A DNA stretch of 64,000 bases from Dermanyssus gallinae (GCA_003439945.1 QVRM01007043.1:1-64000), one strand, 5' to 3'. Positions 20,531 through 29,189 are shown, numbered from the stretch's first letter. Notes: generated from the sequence alone by a model not told the origin. Made by a program: numbers and translations.

Positions 20531-22177
20531 TATACATACATATATGTGCGTGTGTATGTACACACAAGTCTCTCATTAATGGCGCGCCTAAGCCCAATGG
20601 GGCAGCAGCCGGCCGGCCGGCCGCCAGTAAGTGCTTGTGCCGGCCGGCTGCTTACGCGATCTCATGATGAAGACTAATTAGCCAGCCTTAATTTTTGCTG
20701 CTTTTTGCTCTGACTTGCTGTTTCTCCATCGACCCATTCATCCATCCATCCATCGTCTCCTGGGCTATGTGGACCGCGTCGGGCTTTCTCGCGTGGGCTC
20801 GCTCCCGGTCACCTCGGACGTTGTATCGTCGGACCCGCCGACGTCGGATTGAAACGCCGGCGGCCGAACTACCGGTGTCGCTGGCGCCTGTGACCAGGCG
20901 AACCGCGCTGCTTCAACGGGGCTGTGCTTCATATGCACGCCACGGGGCTTAACGGAGCACAAACGGAGTGCCGTTGCACGTCTTTGTTTGCCGGCGAATA
21001 CTGCGAAATCAATTTGCTGAGTACGTATCTGCACGCTCCATCATCACGCACTGTCACACCAGTTACGCTCGTCACACTCGCTATACAGCCCTTCATTCAC
21101 AGACCTTGCACGCGCATAGTGGCAAGTGTTTCGCGCTCGATTATAGTACAGCACACACGTTGCAGTCACATCAACACATATACGTGTTACGCGCTTCTAG
21201 GCGGTTCTTCCTTTCGTCGTTGTCGTCATCATTACAATCAGCCACATCATCATAAGTATGTGCTTAGAAAGGCACTAGACAGCCCAAGCATGCAAAGTAC
21301 ACACCTTGTCATCACAAGTGCCATGCCTATCATAACTCATTGCCGTCGTAGCCACCCCTAATGCTAAACCGGTATTTTGAGATGTGCTATCCGAAATACG
21401 AATAACGAGTGGACACCACGATCTGACAGAGATTTCATCACCAAGATTAAGCAAACGCACTTTCGGGCCTTTTGGGGCAGAGGGAGAGAGAGAGAGAACA
21501 AAGAAACACAGACACTTCTTTCGCCCTAGAAAAGAATTACAAATAGCGACTGAGACGTTGGCACGCTTTGTTCTCTCGCCGGTCTCGAATGCGGTATGAA
21601 TGACGGGTAGAATGATTATTAATGGATTCCGGACGTTTCTGTTCCTTTCTTCGCTTCAACCGTTGCACAGACGACGGTGATGATGTGTACGATTGAACTT
21701 GGACCGACTCTACTATCTAGCACTGGTTAACTTCTATAAACTGCCCTATAAACCCAATGGCAGGCTAGCTAAAGGGGCTACTGCATCTCGACGCTTGCGC
21801 AATATATGATATGCACAGTTCTAGCAGATTTGGCGTTTCTGGCAGGGCTTGGACTGACGCTGGCTTCAGGCGTTGCGTTCTGCACCATCGCCGTGTGGAC
21901 GCATCCGACGCAGTGCAGAGGCGTCTGTAGACGCAACCGCCGCCGCCACACTCTCGACTCCAGCGCCGTGTTGCTTATACGCGACGCCGAGGACGATGTT
22001 TACGCACGCGATACGCACACGATGCTTAGCGACACTCGTAACAGAGATTATGATAGTTTTGAATCCAACTTTAGCTCGAACTACAGCGACGGGGTAGACG
22101 ACGACAACAGCGCCGATGGCGATGCGGATTGCCTCCCGCCACAGTCACGCAGCGAAGATCATGCGCCGACGTGCTAG
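2365..22177 (+). CDS. Multi-exon gene: EGF-like, possibly SEA-like, single-pass membrane protein (5' end missing)
   Basis: Whole-gene entry; exons are listed separately. Seen: eight exons with AG acceptors and GT donors join in one frame without phase conflict and give 386 residues ending in a stop. Order of parts: Ser/Thr/Pro-rich segment (about residues 1-50), EGF-like module 1 with six cysteines (59-96), globular region with three N-glycosylation sequons (about 98-180), EGF-like module 2 with six cysteines (188-230), EGF-like module 3 with four cysteines (235-266), a hydrophobic span of about 23 residues, an arginine-rich stop-transfer (CRRNRRRH) and an acidic Ser/Asp tail. Known: EGF-SEA-EGF-TM order is typical of transmembrane mucins such as MUC13 and MUC17. 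Inferred: a type I cell-surface protein of epithelia or matrix contact. No ATG or signal peptide was found in frame, so at least one upstream exon is missing. I cannot name an orthologue. Confidence 0.75.
2647..3125. repeat. Possible MITE-like repeat with internal inverted repeats
   Basis: The left part contains TACAGGGTATTCC, typical of termini of Tc1/mariner-derived repeats. TTTTATTAGCTTTTA at about 2742-2757 recurs in reverse complement at about 3107-3122. A similar terminus, in reverse, lies at 9534-9552. Boundaries are uncertain. Confidence 0.3.
3625..3798 (+). CDS. Exon B: EGF-like module 1
   Basis: The acceptor is TTAACAG and the donor AAAG|GTAAGC. Both borders are phase 1, the symmetric arrangement common for shuffled EGF exons. 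The 57 whole codons contain exactly six cysteines spaced C-x5-C-x8-C-x6-C-x-C-x12-C, an EGF-type pattern with the CVC core (residues 41-43 of the exon). The part before the first cysteine continues the Thr-rich stalk. Joined to exon A the split codon reads Arg. The next exon is 6.65 kb away, across an intron full of decayed retroelements, so an extra exon in that gap cannot be excluded. Confidence 0.75.
3870..4382 (+). pseudogene. 3' part of a non-LTR retrotransposon
   Basis: Located in the intron after exon B, just after a (TA)n run. The open frame encodes a segment with YDNSRASGLLADARAGML followed by a C-terminal zinc-knuckle CRACG...EHIIKEC. A frame change then gives AEIYGLVEALALGP and a stop near 4251. 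Such a cysteine/histidine finger followed by a short helical tail is typical of the C-terminus of non-LTR retrotransposon polyproteins. The 3' UTR ends in AATC-like repeats. The copy is 5'-truncated and frameshifted. A second 3' end is at 556-623 and a related block at about 6700-6745. Confidence 0.65.
5020..6900 (+). pseudogene. Degraded retroelement, ORF1-like purine-rich region
   Basis: The + strand is strongly purine-rich. Near 5022 it encodes MELAKNSAKIRYDT, then RWQSNSYYQRYLAEA, and further on charged Lys/Glu/Arg segments, resembling the coiled-coil ORF1 of non-LTR elements, with many stops. Around 6700-6745 it resembles 4135-4180, the C-terminal block of the neighbouring retroelement fragment (shared GGAGGCCCTAGCT). 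I read it as an old, internally deleted copy of the same family. Residues are too decayed to assign domains. Confidence 0.35.
7140..7410 (+). other. Coding-like relic of unknown origin
   Basis: One frame reads about 87 codons with a single stop (TAG at about 7251), including FDLYARGPITKIIQDIGKC and FSVYYILTGQHICNHE. I do not recognise the family. It lies between retroelement relics in the same intron, so a transposon origin is likely, but chance openness is possible. Confidence 0.2.
7780..9125 (+). pseudogene. Decayed R1-like retrotransposon copy
   Basis: At 7790-7910 the frame reads KANILLEISVFGKPDKNG followed by LTPIGLL, resembling reverse-transcriptase motif 1. From 8519 to 8890 the sequence is a close copy of the 3' part of the intact element at 40396-43172: the C-terminal finger, the EHT box and the codons before the stop align with frame breaks. 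8885-9125 matches its 3' UTR. The middle is not alignable by eye. Confidence 0.65.
9126..10449. other. Intron sequence with an orphan open frame
   Basis: Holds a transposon-like terminus (GAACACCCTGTATA at about 9537) next to a (TA)n run, then an uninterrupted frame at 9683-10114 (TTG start, no ATG) of 143 codons. That protein contains VCSKCDRRP and a long neutral stretch, with no family I recognise. No other feature seen. Confidence 0.3.
10450..10519 (+). CDS. Exon C: start of the region between EGF 1 and EGF 2
   Basis: The acceptor is CAATTTCAG and the donor TCAAG|GTACGA. The exon starts in phase 1 and ends in phase 2, matching its neighbours. It encodes 22 whole codons (QVVVYANLSTTQCKDD and on) with an N-glycosylation sequon NLS and one cysteine. 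Too short to assign a fold alone; with exons D and E it forms a region of about 85 residues that looks like an extracellular domain. Confidence 0.7.
10999..11138 (+). CDS. Exon D: core of a possible SEA-like domain
   Basis: The acceptor is TGAAATAG and the donor CTCCTCA|GTATGT. One base completes the previous codon; 46 codons follow and one base is left over. The peptide contains EFVDMATDFEYE, then GGSRAIFFVDATG with alternating hydrophobic residues, and a glycosylation sequon NTS. The helix-like stretch before a strand following a GSR turn recalls SEA domains, which often lie between EGF modules at the membrane. No GSVVV autocleavage site is present. The SEA assignment is inference from pattern and position only. 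Confidence 0.7.
11620..11760. repeat. AT-rich palindromic cluster
   Basis: Overlapping small inverted repeats built on ATTGATAATATAA / TTATATTATCAAT and TGATCGATAGATTGATTGA. Intronic; no coding signal. Confidence 0.5.
12129..12240 (+). CDS. Exon E: end of globular region and first half of EGF-like module 2
   Basis: The acceptor is TAATTTCAG and the donor GAAAG|GTAAGT. Phases 1 and 2 fit exons D and F. The split codon with exon D gives Asn and creates the sequon NSS. After HMIVDLTVVRNP come three cysteines (NPCSHSKSRPCHRDAIC), the first half of an EGF-like module completed by exon F. Confidence 0.75.
13425..13670. repeat. Imperfect short tandem repeat (roughly 25-33 bp units)
   Basis: Repeats variants of AATAGTGAACAGAATGATG and TGATGAGATTCCTA, degenerating toward the right. 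Non-coding. Confidence 0.55.
13990..14064 (-). tRNA. tRNA-like element (SINE head or tRNA pseudogene)
   Basis: On the minus strand a 75-nt segment has a perfect 7-bp acceptor-like stem (CCGGTGG with CCACCGG), an A-box-like TGGCGTGGTAC, a B box GGTTCGAGCCC and an anticodon-like stem CCTC/GAGG around a 7-nt loop GCGACCG. Position 33 is C instead of T and the D and T stems are poor, so a functional tRNA is unlikely. It is best read as a tRNA-derived SINE head or pseudogene. Confidence 0.45.
14941..15014 (+). CDS. Exon F: second half of EGF-like module 2
   Basis: The acceptor is AACTTTTCAG and the donor CATTC|GTACGT. It starts in phase 2, ends in phase 1 and holds 24 whole codons: YHVECLCKPGFREL and on to LCI. 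With exon E this gives a full six-cysteine EGF pattern, C-x7-C-x5-C-x10-C-x-C-x15-C. An EGF split by a phase-2 intron that joins cleanly to exon E is strong support for both exons. Confidence 0.8.
16170..17610 (+). pseudogene. Non-LTR retrotransposon relic: endonuclease start and C-terminal end
   Basis: 16220-16540 encodes YDILFVMEAFETDP followed by FPHCKLWYGLAF, matching the beginning of the apurinic-type endonuclease of non-LTR elements; 16615-16640 reads NVVIWGDFD, another endonuclease motif. 16950-17000 reads YLGVKRTSSG, and 17155-17580 encodes FLKRVLGLPRNA and a cysteine/histidine cluster (CHRTGFHNSFDECCCTFCG), typical of the segment after the reverse transcriptase. The reverse transcriptase itself is missing, and stops are frequent. 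It sits in the intron between exons F and G. Confidence 0.6.
17640..18500 (+). pseudogene. Reverse-transcriptase relic of a second non-LTR element
   Basis: Pieces in different frames read as reverse transcriptase: LYKILTSLIVDRLCS, then STSDAISLVLNG (resembling the finger region), FFVDSKTAYDC (motif A, FVDFKxAYD-like) and NPFIFSFYVTGLADMFRN (resembling motif B). Upstream, LKEQLDLEAPFFWLRNQM and KLYAAHLQAKRRL resemble the linker between endonuclease and reverse transcriptase. Many stops and frameshifts. It follows the C-terminal fragment ending at 17610, so order is scrambled or two copies lie head to tail. Confidence 0.5.
20471..20527. repeat. (TA)n microsatellite
   Basis: TA run with one ACACA interruption; flanked by CATA/TGTG variants. 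Confidence 0.9.
20605..20651. repeat. GC-rich inverted repeat
   Basis: A 12-base arm GCAGCCGGCCGG pairs with CCGGCCGGCTGC at 20640-20651 across a 23-base loop. It lies about 250 bases upstream of exon G. Confidence 0.6.
20898..21020 (+). CDS. Exon G: EGF-like module 3 with only four cysteines
   Basis: The acceptor CTGTGACCAG has a weak pyrimidine tract; the donor is GCTGA|GTACGT. Both ends are phase 1. The 40 codons include RCFNGAVLHMHATG and end TECRCTSLFAGEYCEINLL. The FNG, CRC and FAGEYCE motifs are typical of the second half of EGF domains, but the positions of cysteines 1 and 3 are not cysteine. The exon sits in a GC-rich stretch after a 5.9-kb intron. Confidence 0.7.
   Translation, partial: ANRAASTGLCFICTPRGLTEHKRSAVARLCLPANTAKSIC
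21469..21540. repeat. Left copy of a short direct repeat flanking exon H
   Basis: About 70 bases (GGGGCAGAGGGAGAGAG, ACAAAGAAACACAGAC, CGCCCTAGAAAAGAAT) that match 22322-22390 at roughly 80%. Confidence 0.55.
21828..22177 (+). CDS. Exon H: transmembrane span, cytoplasmic tail and stop
   Basis: The acceptor is TTCTAGCAG. Two bases complete an Asn codon and 115 codons follow to a TAG. The exon opens directly with a hydrophobic span, LAFLAGLGLTLASGVAFCTI, followed by a cysteine- and arginine-rich stop-transfer (CRRNRRRH). The tail of about 90 residues is rich in Asp, Ser, Asn and Tyr (for example DYDSFESNFSSNYSDG) with several acidic-Ser sites suited to casein kinase 2. It ends with APTC. The 3' UTR end is not clear; an AATAAA lies near 23573. 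Confidence 0.8.
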
Positions 22178-22321
22178 GTCAGCTTTCAGCTCTCTCCCAC
22201 CCGTCACTTACTTATCCACCGGTCGTGTGTGTCAGCGTGCATACCTCGTCACCTCTACAGAGCTGCTGCCACGCAGAAAACTCCGGCCTCGTTTAACTGA
22301 CCACCGTTATTTCTGGCTGCC

Positions 22322-22390
22322 GGCTTTGAGGCAGAGATAGAGAGAGAGAAACAAAGGAACACAGACCCTATCGCCCTCGAAGAGAATCAC
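22322..22390. repeat. Right copy of the direct repeat flanking exon H
   Basis: Matches 21469-21540; the two copies lie 853 bases apart and bracket the terminal exon. Confidence 0.55.
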
Positions 22391-22494
22391 GCCCTAGAAA
22401 AGGCTGCCGTCATCTCATGAGGCAAGCAAACCGCAGGCCACCGATCAACAAACAAACACAACGTCACCGCTGGGGTCCGTACGAACTAAACTGG

Positions 22495-22570
22495 GCTGGA
22501 CAGGTCTAGCCTGGACTGTGCTAGTCTGGGCTGGACTGCACTAGTCTGGGCTGGACTGAACTGAGCTGGC
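22495..22570. repeat. Short minisatellite, about 20-bp unit
   Basis: Three to four copies of CTAGTCTGGGCTGGACTGC-like units in the presumed 3' UTR or just downstream. Confidence 0.7.
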
Positions 22571-22659
22571 GGCGCCCACAACAAAACTCAGCGATAGCTC
22601 CGCGCTGTTTGCGGTACGCGCCTTACACGGCGTGGGTCATATACCGCTGTGTACTGTGT

Positions 22660-23140
22660 TACGATTACTAATGATTCGATGCGGTTAACTAGTACTAATG
22701 ATTCGATGCGGTTAACTAGTACTAATGATTCGATACGGTTAGATACTACTAGTAATTCAATACGGTTAGATACTACTAGTAATTCGATACGGTTAAATAT
22801 AAATTATAATTCGATACGGTCAGATATAACTAATGATTTGGTTCGGTTAATATAAGTAATGATTCGATACGGTTTAATATAACTTACGGTTGGTACAGTT
22901 AACTATTGCTAATGATTTGATGCGGTTAAATCTAACTAATGATCCGATACGGTTAAATCTAACTAATGATTCGATATGCTTAAATATAATTAATGATTCG
23001 ATACGGTTAAATATAATTTACGGTTTGATACGGTTAGGCATTACCAATGATTCGATACGGTTAAATATAACAAATGATTCTATACTGTTAATGTTGAGTT
23101 TCACTAATGATTATGTATTGTTAAATACGAATAACGTTAT
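22660..23140. repeat. 27-bp tandem minisatellite, about 17 copies
   Basis: The repeated core is AATGATTCGATACGGTTAA plus an 8-base variable part (ATATAACT and relatives). Because 27 is a multiple of three, the array keeps open frames on the + strand reading NDSIRLNIT again and again (22649-22855 and 22890-23174). No start context or neighbouring exon suggests it is translated. Confidence 0.9.
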
Positions 23141-23174
23141 TGTTAACTTGTTCTACATTCTACTACAAGGTTAA

Positions 23175-24490
23175 CGGTTGTTGCAGTGGGCAAGGGTTCC
23201 TATCTGGCTGACAGAAGAGATTCCAGCAGATTGTGTGTGGTATCTGAATGAGTGTCGTACATTAACTTTACATTCATATTTATTCATTGAAATTCGTTTA
23301 TTGTTTTGTGTGGGTTTTCAGTAATTTATCACAGGTGCGCTAGATATGGGAGAACGTAGTGTAAGAATGGAACCTTTAATGATGATTCATGTCATTAGTT
23401 TGTTAGTCGTGGTTACACTAACCGGGAAATATTTGTTGCCGGGAAATGACTGAAAGTCATTTTCTTGCATCGAGCTTTGCGTTCGCTGGACTTTGGAGAT
23501 TAGTCCAGTTCGATACCTATATGCTGTGCACACTGTGAGAATGCCCTTTCAAACACAAGCTGTGACTTTAAATTAATAAAGCTTATGTCTTTATAACTTA
23601 AGTGTTTAGTTATTCAGAGCTATGTATAGCTATTGTCCTTGCAATTATAGTAAAAAACCCAAATTTATAGTAGACGAGCATATATATATACCGCTTTAAA
23701 GCAAGCAGCGTATTGTAGATTAATCCGCCAGAAACTTGCAGTAATCTGGAGGCCACAATTACATGTTTCAATATGTTTCCTTTTTTTAATGCTTCGGTTT
23801 CTCATTAATAGTCTGCTGCGAGGCGTAGTTGATCAAGCAATCTGGAGTGCATTGTCTCTTCATGTAAAGTAAACTGATTATAACCGTTTTTATTTCGACT
23901 CTACTTATGACGTATCTCGTTGTCTCCGTTCAGCCTCTACGAACAGATATTCTACACGCTCGAAAGCAGCTGTACTTCCCTAGGTAGCCTTCTGCCGAGG
24001 TCACACTGCTGTTTTACATGCATATTGTTTATTTCGTAATAACATTGCATTTGAAGATGTTACATAATTACAATATAATTATGTAGCACACTGCTGTTTT
24101 AGTCCGCCTTAGCCAATTATTCTCTAGACAAAAAAAAAAACGAATAGGCTGCCCAACAATGGCTTGCATAGTTTATAATAGCGACCGCAGCCTAGACGAC
24201 GTACCCGCTCGGGTACACAGCCCAAGTTCAACGGCAAATGTTTCATAAGCGTCCTTGAAGGAAGACCGAACACACAAAGGAAAGTCGATCATTAGCTGCG
24301 AAGATCGATTGTGCCCCGCAGCTTCGTCGATGGTATTTCGCTAAAGAGGTTAGTTAAACAAACTCTATCGAGCGACAGGTTGAGCGTTTAGATCCGCCAA
24401 GCTCAATTAAGCAAAACAAGATTTGAAGCCAGACCCGCCAATCTATTTAAAACAAAACTGATGTGTTGAAACAATAAAAGATAATACTGC
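23175..24490. other. No gene seen
   Basis: AT-rich sequence. An AATAAA at about 23573 might serve the upstream membrane protein gene, which would give a 3' UTR of about 1.4 kb that includes the minisatellite. Nothing else is supported. Confidence 0.4.
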
Positions 24491-24497
24491 ATATTTT

Positions 24498-25095
24498 ATG
24501 AACGGCCATAGTATACCCGAAGTGTCAACATACAAAGACCTAGGTGTTACATTTGATTGTCATATGAAGTATACAACTCATATTGCCGAAGTTGTAAAAT
24601 CTGCCTCTCGTCTGTGCAATCTCATTCTCAGAGCGTTTATTGTGCAAGACCCTGCAATGTACATAAAACTCTATAATACGCTTGTCGTCCCAAAGTGGAC
24701 ATACTGCTCACACGTATGGACACCTTTCTATAAAAAAGATGTAGAACTGCTTCAGCGAGTGCAGGATAAATTTGTTCAACGAGTCGCGTGGCGCTGCAGT
24801 GTAAGACGTGAGAGTCTCGTACTCCCAAATGTGAGCGAGTACCAGATGCAAGTTGACCTCAGACTTTTTAAACAACTAATCCGTAGTAATAATTTTAGTA
24901 CCTTTTTTACAGTACGTCCAAATAATCTTCGTAGTGTGGTGTCAATTGCTCCACCGGAAGTTGCTAATGTCGATGTGGTGAATAATGCGTTCGCATGGAG
25001 AGTTTCGCGACGCGCCCATGTGTGTAAAGACTACACTGTGATACCAACACCCCTTTTTCAATAAAGGAGACTTTGTATTGTATTGTATTGTATTG
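24498..25095 (+). mobile_element. CR1/Jockey-like non-LTR retrotransposon, 3' fragment
   Basis: An intact frame (24498-25064) encodes the segment after the reverse-transcriptase catalytic core: YKDLGVTFDCHMKYTTHI, then KWTYCSHVWTPFYKKDVELL and QRVQDKFVQRVAWR, then RPNNLRSVVSIAPPEV, and a stop. YKDLGV and the later VQ(D/R)xF block are conserved in CR1, L2 and Jockey-like elements. The stop overlaps an AATAAA, and the element ends in (TATTG)n, about four copies, a microsatellite tail characteristic of this class. It is 5'-truncated but otherwise well preserved, so a recent insertion. A relic of the same family is at 32862-33140. Confidence 0.75.
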
Positions 25096-25666
25096 TTGCA
25101 CCTTGTACGAGGCCAGCCACTCAACCGATAAAGCGAATGGGTCTATCAATATCAGTATAGGTGCGCACAAGGGAAAACCGAGCCAAACGATTAACTAAAA
25201 AAATAGATTTTTATTGATGATTCATGTGTAAACATCTTAATGACAGCTTAAGCTCGTCGTAGACATTGTGTTGCGCAAGTCGGATGCGTAGTTTAGTCGC
25301 GTCTCTCGTCGTCCCATGAACAATCTGCAAGATACATTTACTTATAGTACAGCGTTATATAAATTGCATCCATTGACGGTGCATCTGCGCAGAAGTCGTC
25401 TCTGCGTACACTCATAGAGCTGGCGATAGCAAAAAGAACCACAACAAGAAATGCCAAAAATAGCAGCAACGGCAGCACCAAAACTATGAATAGAACCCAG
25501 TTCAGGTATAAGATATATGCTTGTTATTATTGTTGTTGTTACCTCTTACATATAAGCAAATAAAGCTGTAACCTAGTATATATATGCTTGTAAACAATCA
25601 AGTCGGCATCTTTTTTATACACTTGTCTATACATTTTACTGGTAAGGGTGTTTCGACAGGCTCATT

Positions 25667-25797
<131 letters not shown>

Positions 25798-26940
25798 TTC
25801 TTCGAATCCAAACCGACACATACTCTTTTGAAGCGAGTTTTTTTGTCTATTTGCAGATTTATATTATATTTATAAAACATACATTCACATTAAGAATATT
25901 CGTTAATTTTTGGTATTGTGTATACGTAGCGTCTTTTTCTAGGTTGTAGGTCTGACACGATGAAAATACGCGCAATAATAAAATGGCAAACAGAATGAGA
26001 CAGGCGCTGTCGACAATTCAGTTTATATCCATCTCAAGCTTTTGCTTTTGTTTGCACGGTTGTACAGGCATGGTTTAGTGGGATTTCTCTTTCCGCATAG
26101 TCTCTAACAAGAGCGTGATGTAATCTGTTGAATATCCCTAATGCCTGAAACAAAGTCGAAAAGACGACTTCTCAATTTAGATTTTAATTGTGACATTAAA
26201 AAGAAGTCAGCATGATAAACAGCATGATCCATAATGGTTATGTTTCCCAAAAACTGTCCCGCAACGATCGTCACTTCTCGGTCAAATCCATGTCGAGGAC
26301 ATTAGACTTTTTCTTTTCCCTCCTTTGAGTGACTTCTGCACTTCACTGTTTCTCGCAATCAACATCTACAATAACGAAGGAAACATCACTAGTCGTGACA
26401 ACAACAACAGCTTATTGCAGTTGGCGTATTGCTCAAACTATTCTCGCTCATCAAACTTGGTTGGATTTTTGCTGCCGTAACGGTTACGTGATGTCGTAAT
26501 CGTCGTCTAGATGAAGTGTTTGATTGCACAATTTATCGTGATATCACCAGCTAATCATTGTATTGGCGGTACTTGATTTCCAGACGCTTTGTGCCCTCAA
26601 GCTCGTTTTTCAATGTTGACGAGGCGAAATGTGGTAATAGGACAGAGAACATCACTACGTCGCTAAGGAATACCACCGCACAAGCGGCCATTCAACTCTG
26701 ACAGCGTTCCTCAAATTTCCATTTGCTACTTTTCACAACGTGTGCGTGGGAAATTTAATTCAAATAATCCGTTCGACGGCGAACAAGTACTTTGGAAGTA
26801 AGGAAGCACAAGTGAATACAATGTAGAACCGCTGGTAACGGTTCGCGAGCGGTAGATCCAACGGAGGTGTAATAGGCTAGTCGTTTTAGGTATCCTATGC
26901 GTTGCCGGTCGACAGATGGGTAAGTTTGATCAATCTCGCG

Positions 26941-26976
<36 letters not shown>

Positions 26977-27027
26977 GCACCTTATTTGAGTATGTAAATA
27001 CGAATATAATATGTATACATGCATAAA

Positions 27028-27030
<3 letters not shown>

Positions 27031-27081
<51 letters not shown>
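27031..27081. repeat. (TA)n microsatellite
   Basis: Pure TA run; a shorter one is at 26943-26973. Confidence 0.9.
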
Positions 27082-27083
<2 letters not shown>

Positions 27084-27306
27084 TACTAAGAATGAAGTGG
27101 AGCGACAATTGTTTCCCGATAACGTGTGCACTGGGAATATTGCTCTATTTCGTGTAGAGTAGGTTAGGGCCATTTCAACAGCGTGCCCCAGACGGACGTC
27201 GCATTTCCGCGTGGGACTACAAAGCCGATGCGTTGCTTAAAGAAAGTCGTTGATCTTTTGTCTCCGGTTGCAAGGTTTAGCTGCTCACTGACTCTGTCTC
27301 TCTCTC

Positions 27307-27614
27307 CCTCGCAGATTCGGATCCATCACTATCTCTATGAGTGGTGTATGGGACTCCGAATCTGCGAGGACGCTCCTGGGGCTCGGCGTCACGAAGAGGA
27401 ATCTTATGGATCTTACCGTTTTAACTTTGCAAGGAACCTTGAGGATATACCGCTCGCACCGGGTCCATAAGAGCGGGGGCTACCATCAAGCAAGGACACG
27501 GACAACTGACTCTTAACTTCACGTGACACCTTTTTACCACCATTTTTATTAAGGCGAGCACTGCCGAGTGTGCAAACGTATTGTAATGATTAATAAATCA
27601 TCACAATATTTTCT
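27307..27614 (+). mobile_element. Dispersed repeat, copy 1 (retroelement 3' end?)
   Basis: About 308 bases, almost identical to the reverse complement of 48327-48635. It starts with a 15-base inverted repeat, CCTCGCAGATTCGGA (27307) and TCCGAATCTGCGAGG (27357), and a frame shared by both copies reads [17 protein letters not shown] and ends TRTTDS before a TAA. A conserved short C-terminal frame followed by a non-coding tail suggests the 3' end of a retroelement, but I cannot name the family. It is followed by a TA/TG microsatellite. Confidence 0.6.
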
Positions 27615-27649
27615 ATATATATATATATATATGTATGTGTATGTATATG

Positions 27650-28335
27650 TATATGTATATGTATATATATATATATATACGTCAGAGTCTTACGAATGAC
27701 ATGTCAAAATCTGCTTGTAGGACAAGCTAAATATCTACTAACTCTCAATATACACAGTTCCTAGGCTCACACAATGGAAGAATGGTCTTTCGCAAACGCG
27801 TTCCGACCGAGATTTTTTCAAGCTAGCCTCATTCAGCCGGCGTAATTTAATGTGTCTGTCTACGTTTCCGAAGCAAGCAGAACGATAGATAACATTGCAT
27901 CCGCGTCACGCCGGGGGTGTTCCGCCTCTGTCCGCCTGCACCTTTTGCCATACTGGCTGCTGGCTGGAGTTAGCCCTGTCTGGCTGGCTGGCTATTAGAC
28001 GTGCTGACTTTAGAAGCAGCACGGCGGCGAAAGCGAACACAACGACACAACGAACAAACCTAAATGGCCCCTTCAAGTGGAAGGGCTTAGTTGGTGCAGT
28101 TGGCGGCAATAATAGTTGACATAATCGACAGTTGGGCAGAAAACGGTCCGTTCCCCGCTGAGGCGAGCGAGCAGGCGCGTAAGTTTCGCATCGGCCTGCC
28201 GGCCTGCTCTCGGTTACAAATGCTTCGCCAGTTGTACCCCCGGTTGCAACTGACTGTCGTTAGACTGTTTTGTTTTCTCTGTCTCAAAACAAGCAGTTGG
28301 CCAACTAGACATGTGCAAGAATTAGAAGGAGATGA

Positions 28336-28391
<56 letters not shown>

Positions 28392-29189
28392 CGCAAACTA
28401 AAACGAGGAAAAGTTTGCATACGTAGCCGATTAAGGCCGGCGCATGCCCAACTAAAGGAGTGTGGCAGCTACAAAGAGCATGTGCATAGCTCTCGAGGGA
28501 AACGCTACCACCCAGCACTATATGCGATGAAAACAACGACGACAACAACAACAACAGTCACGAAGACTGGGGTGATGATAATAATGAGGATCATAATGAT
28601 GGCGATTGTGGTAGTGGTGGTGGTGGTGGTGGAAGTAGTAGTCCTGGTGGTGCTACTGCTGATGATGATGGTGATGAAGACCATTATTTTCTACTTTCCT
28701 ACTTGAGAGCGAAATAGGAACCTAGACTGTACGAGAGAAAGGCTATTTCTTTAAGCCGCCATTTCTACTTTGACACGAGAGACGCCTGCACAGCGGTAGC
28801 AACGTCGGTAGCGGCTGGTTGGTAGCGAAGAAGAGCTAATGTTTCGCTTGGCGCGAGTGACCCACCGACACCCGACCCACACGCCGTTAGGGCCGCCGTT
28901 ATAACGTCTGTCAGAGCAGCCAGGCTAAATTCCAAGCTTGCAAGACGACCTGCACCCGACCGAGCCCTGCCGAGCAAGACGGGGGGGGGGGGCATCAGAT
29001 AAAACGCGTTAGACGCGAGAGACGTCCTGCTAACCTGCGCAGTACGGTACAGCGCAGTGTGAACAGCCCTTTTCTGCACTCACTGACTGTGGCGGCTTGA
29101 GATACAAGAGACAAAGATCTGCCAAGACTGGCGCTTTGATCACGGTTTGAAACCGGCGGGGCTCGCTTCGCTATTGATCGCTCGCTGGC
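27650..29189. other. No gene supported
   Basis: Contains a (TA)n run (28338-28390), a GTGGTG/ATGATG trinucleotide stretch (28580-28680) and a moderately GC-rich minus-strand open frame at 28765-29079 without recognised domains. Confidence 0.4.

Larger units (their letters stand above)
18800..20897. other. Intron tail, C/T-rich and GC-rich sequence
   Basis: Contains CATA-type microsatellite (about 19040-19080), a CGT/GTT trinucleotide patch near 19200, a long pyrimidine-rich tract (19680-20100), CCA repeats (20145-20170), the (TA)n run at 20471-20527 and a GC hairpin at 20605-20651. No supported exon. Confidence 0.5.

Noticed and set aside
22649..23174. Possible CRISPR-like array
   Set aside because: The repeats are contiguous 27-bp units without unique spacers, in a eukaryotic context.
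28765..29079. Ala/Leu-rich minus-strand frame
   Set aside because: No ATG, no family; explained by local GC content.
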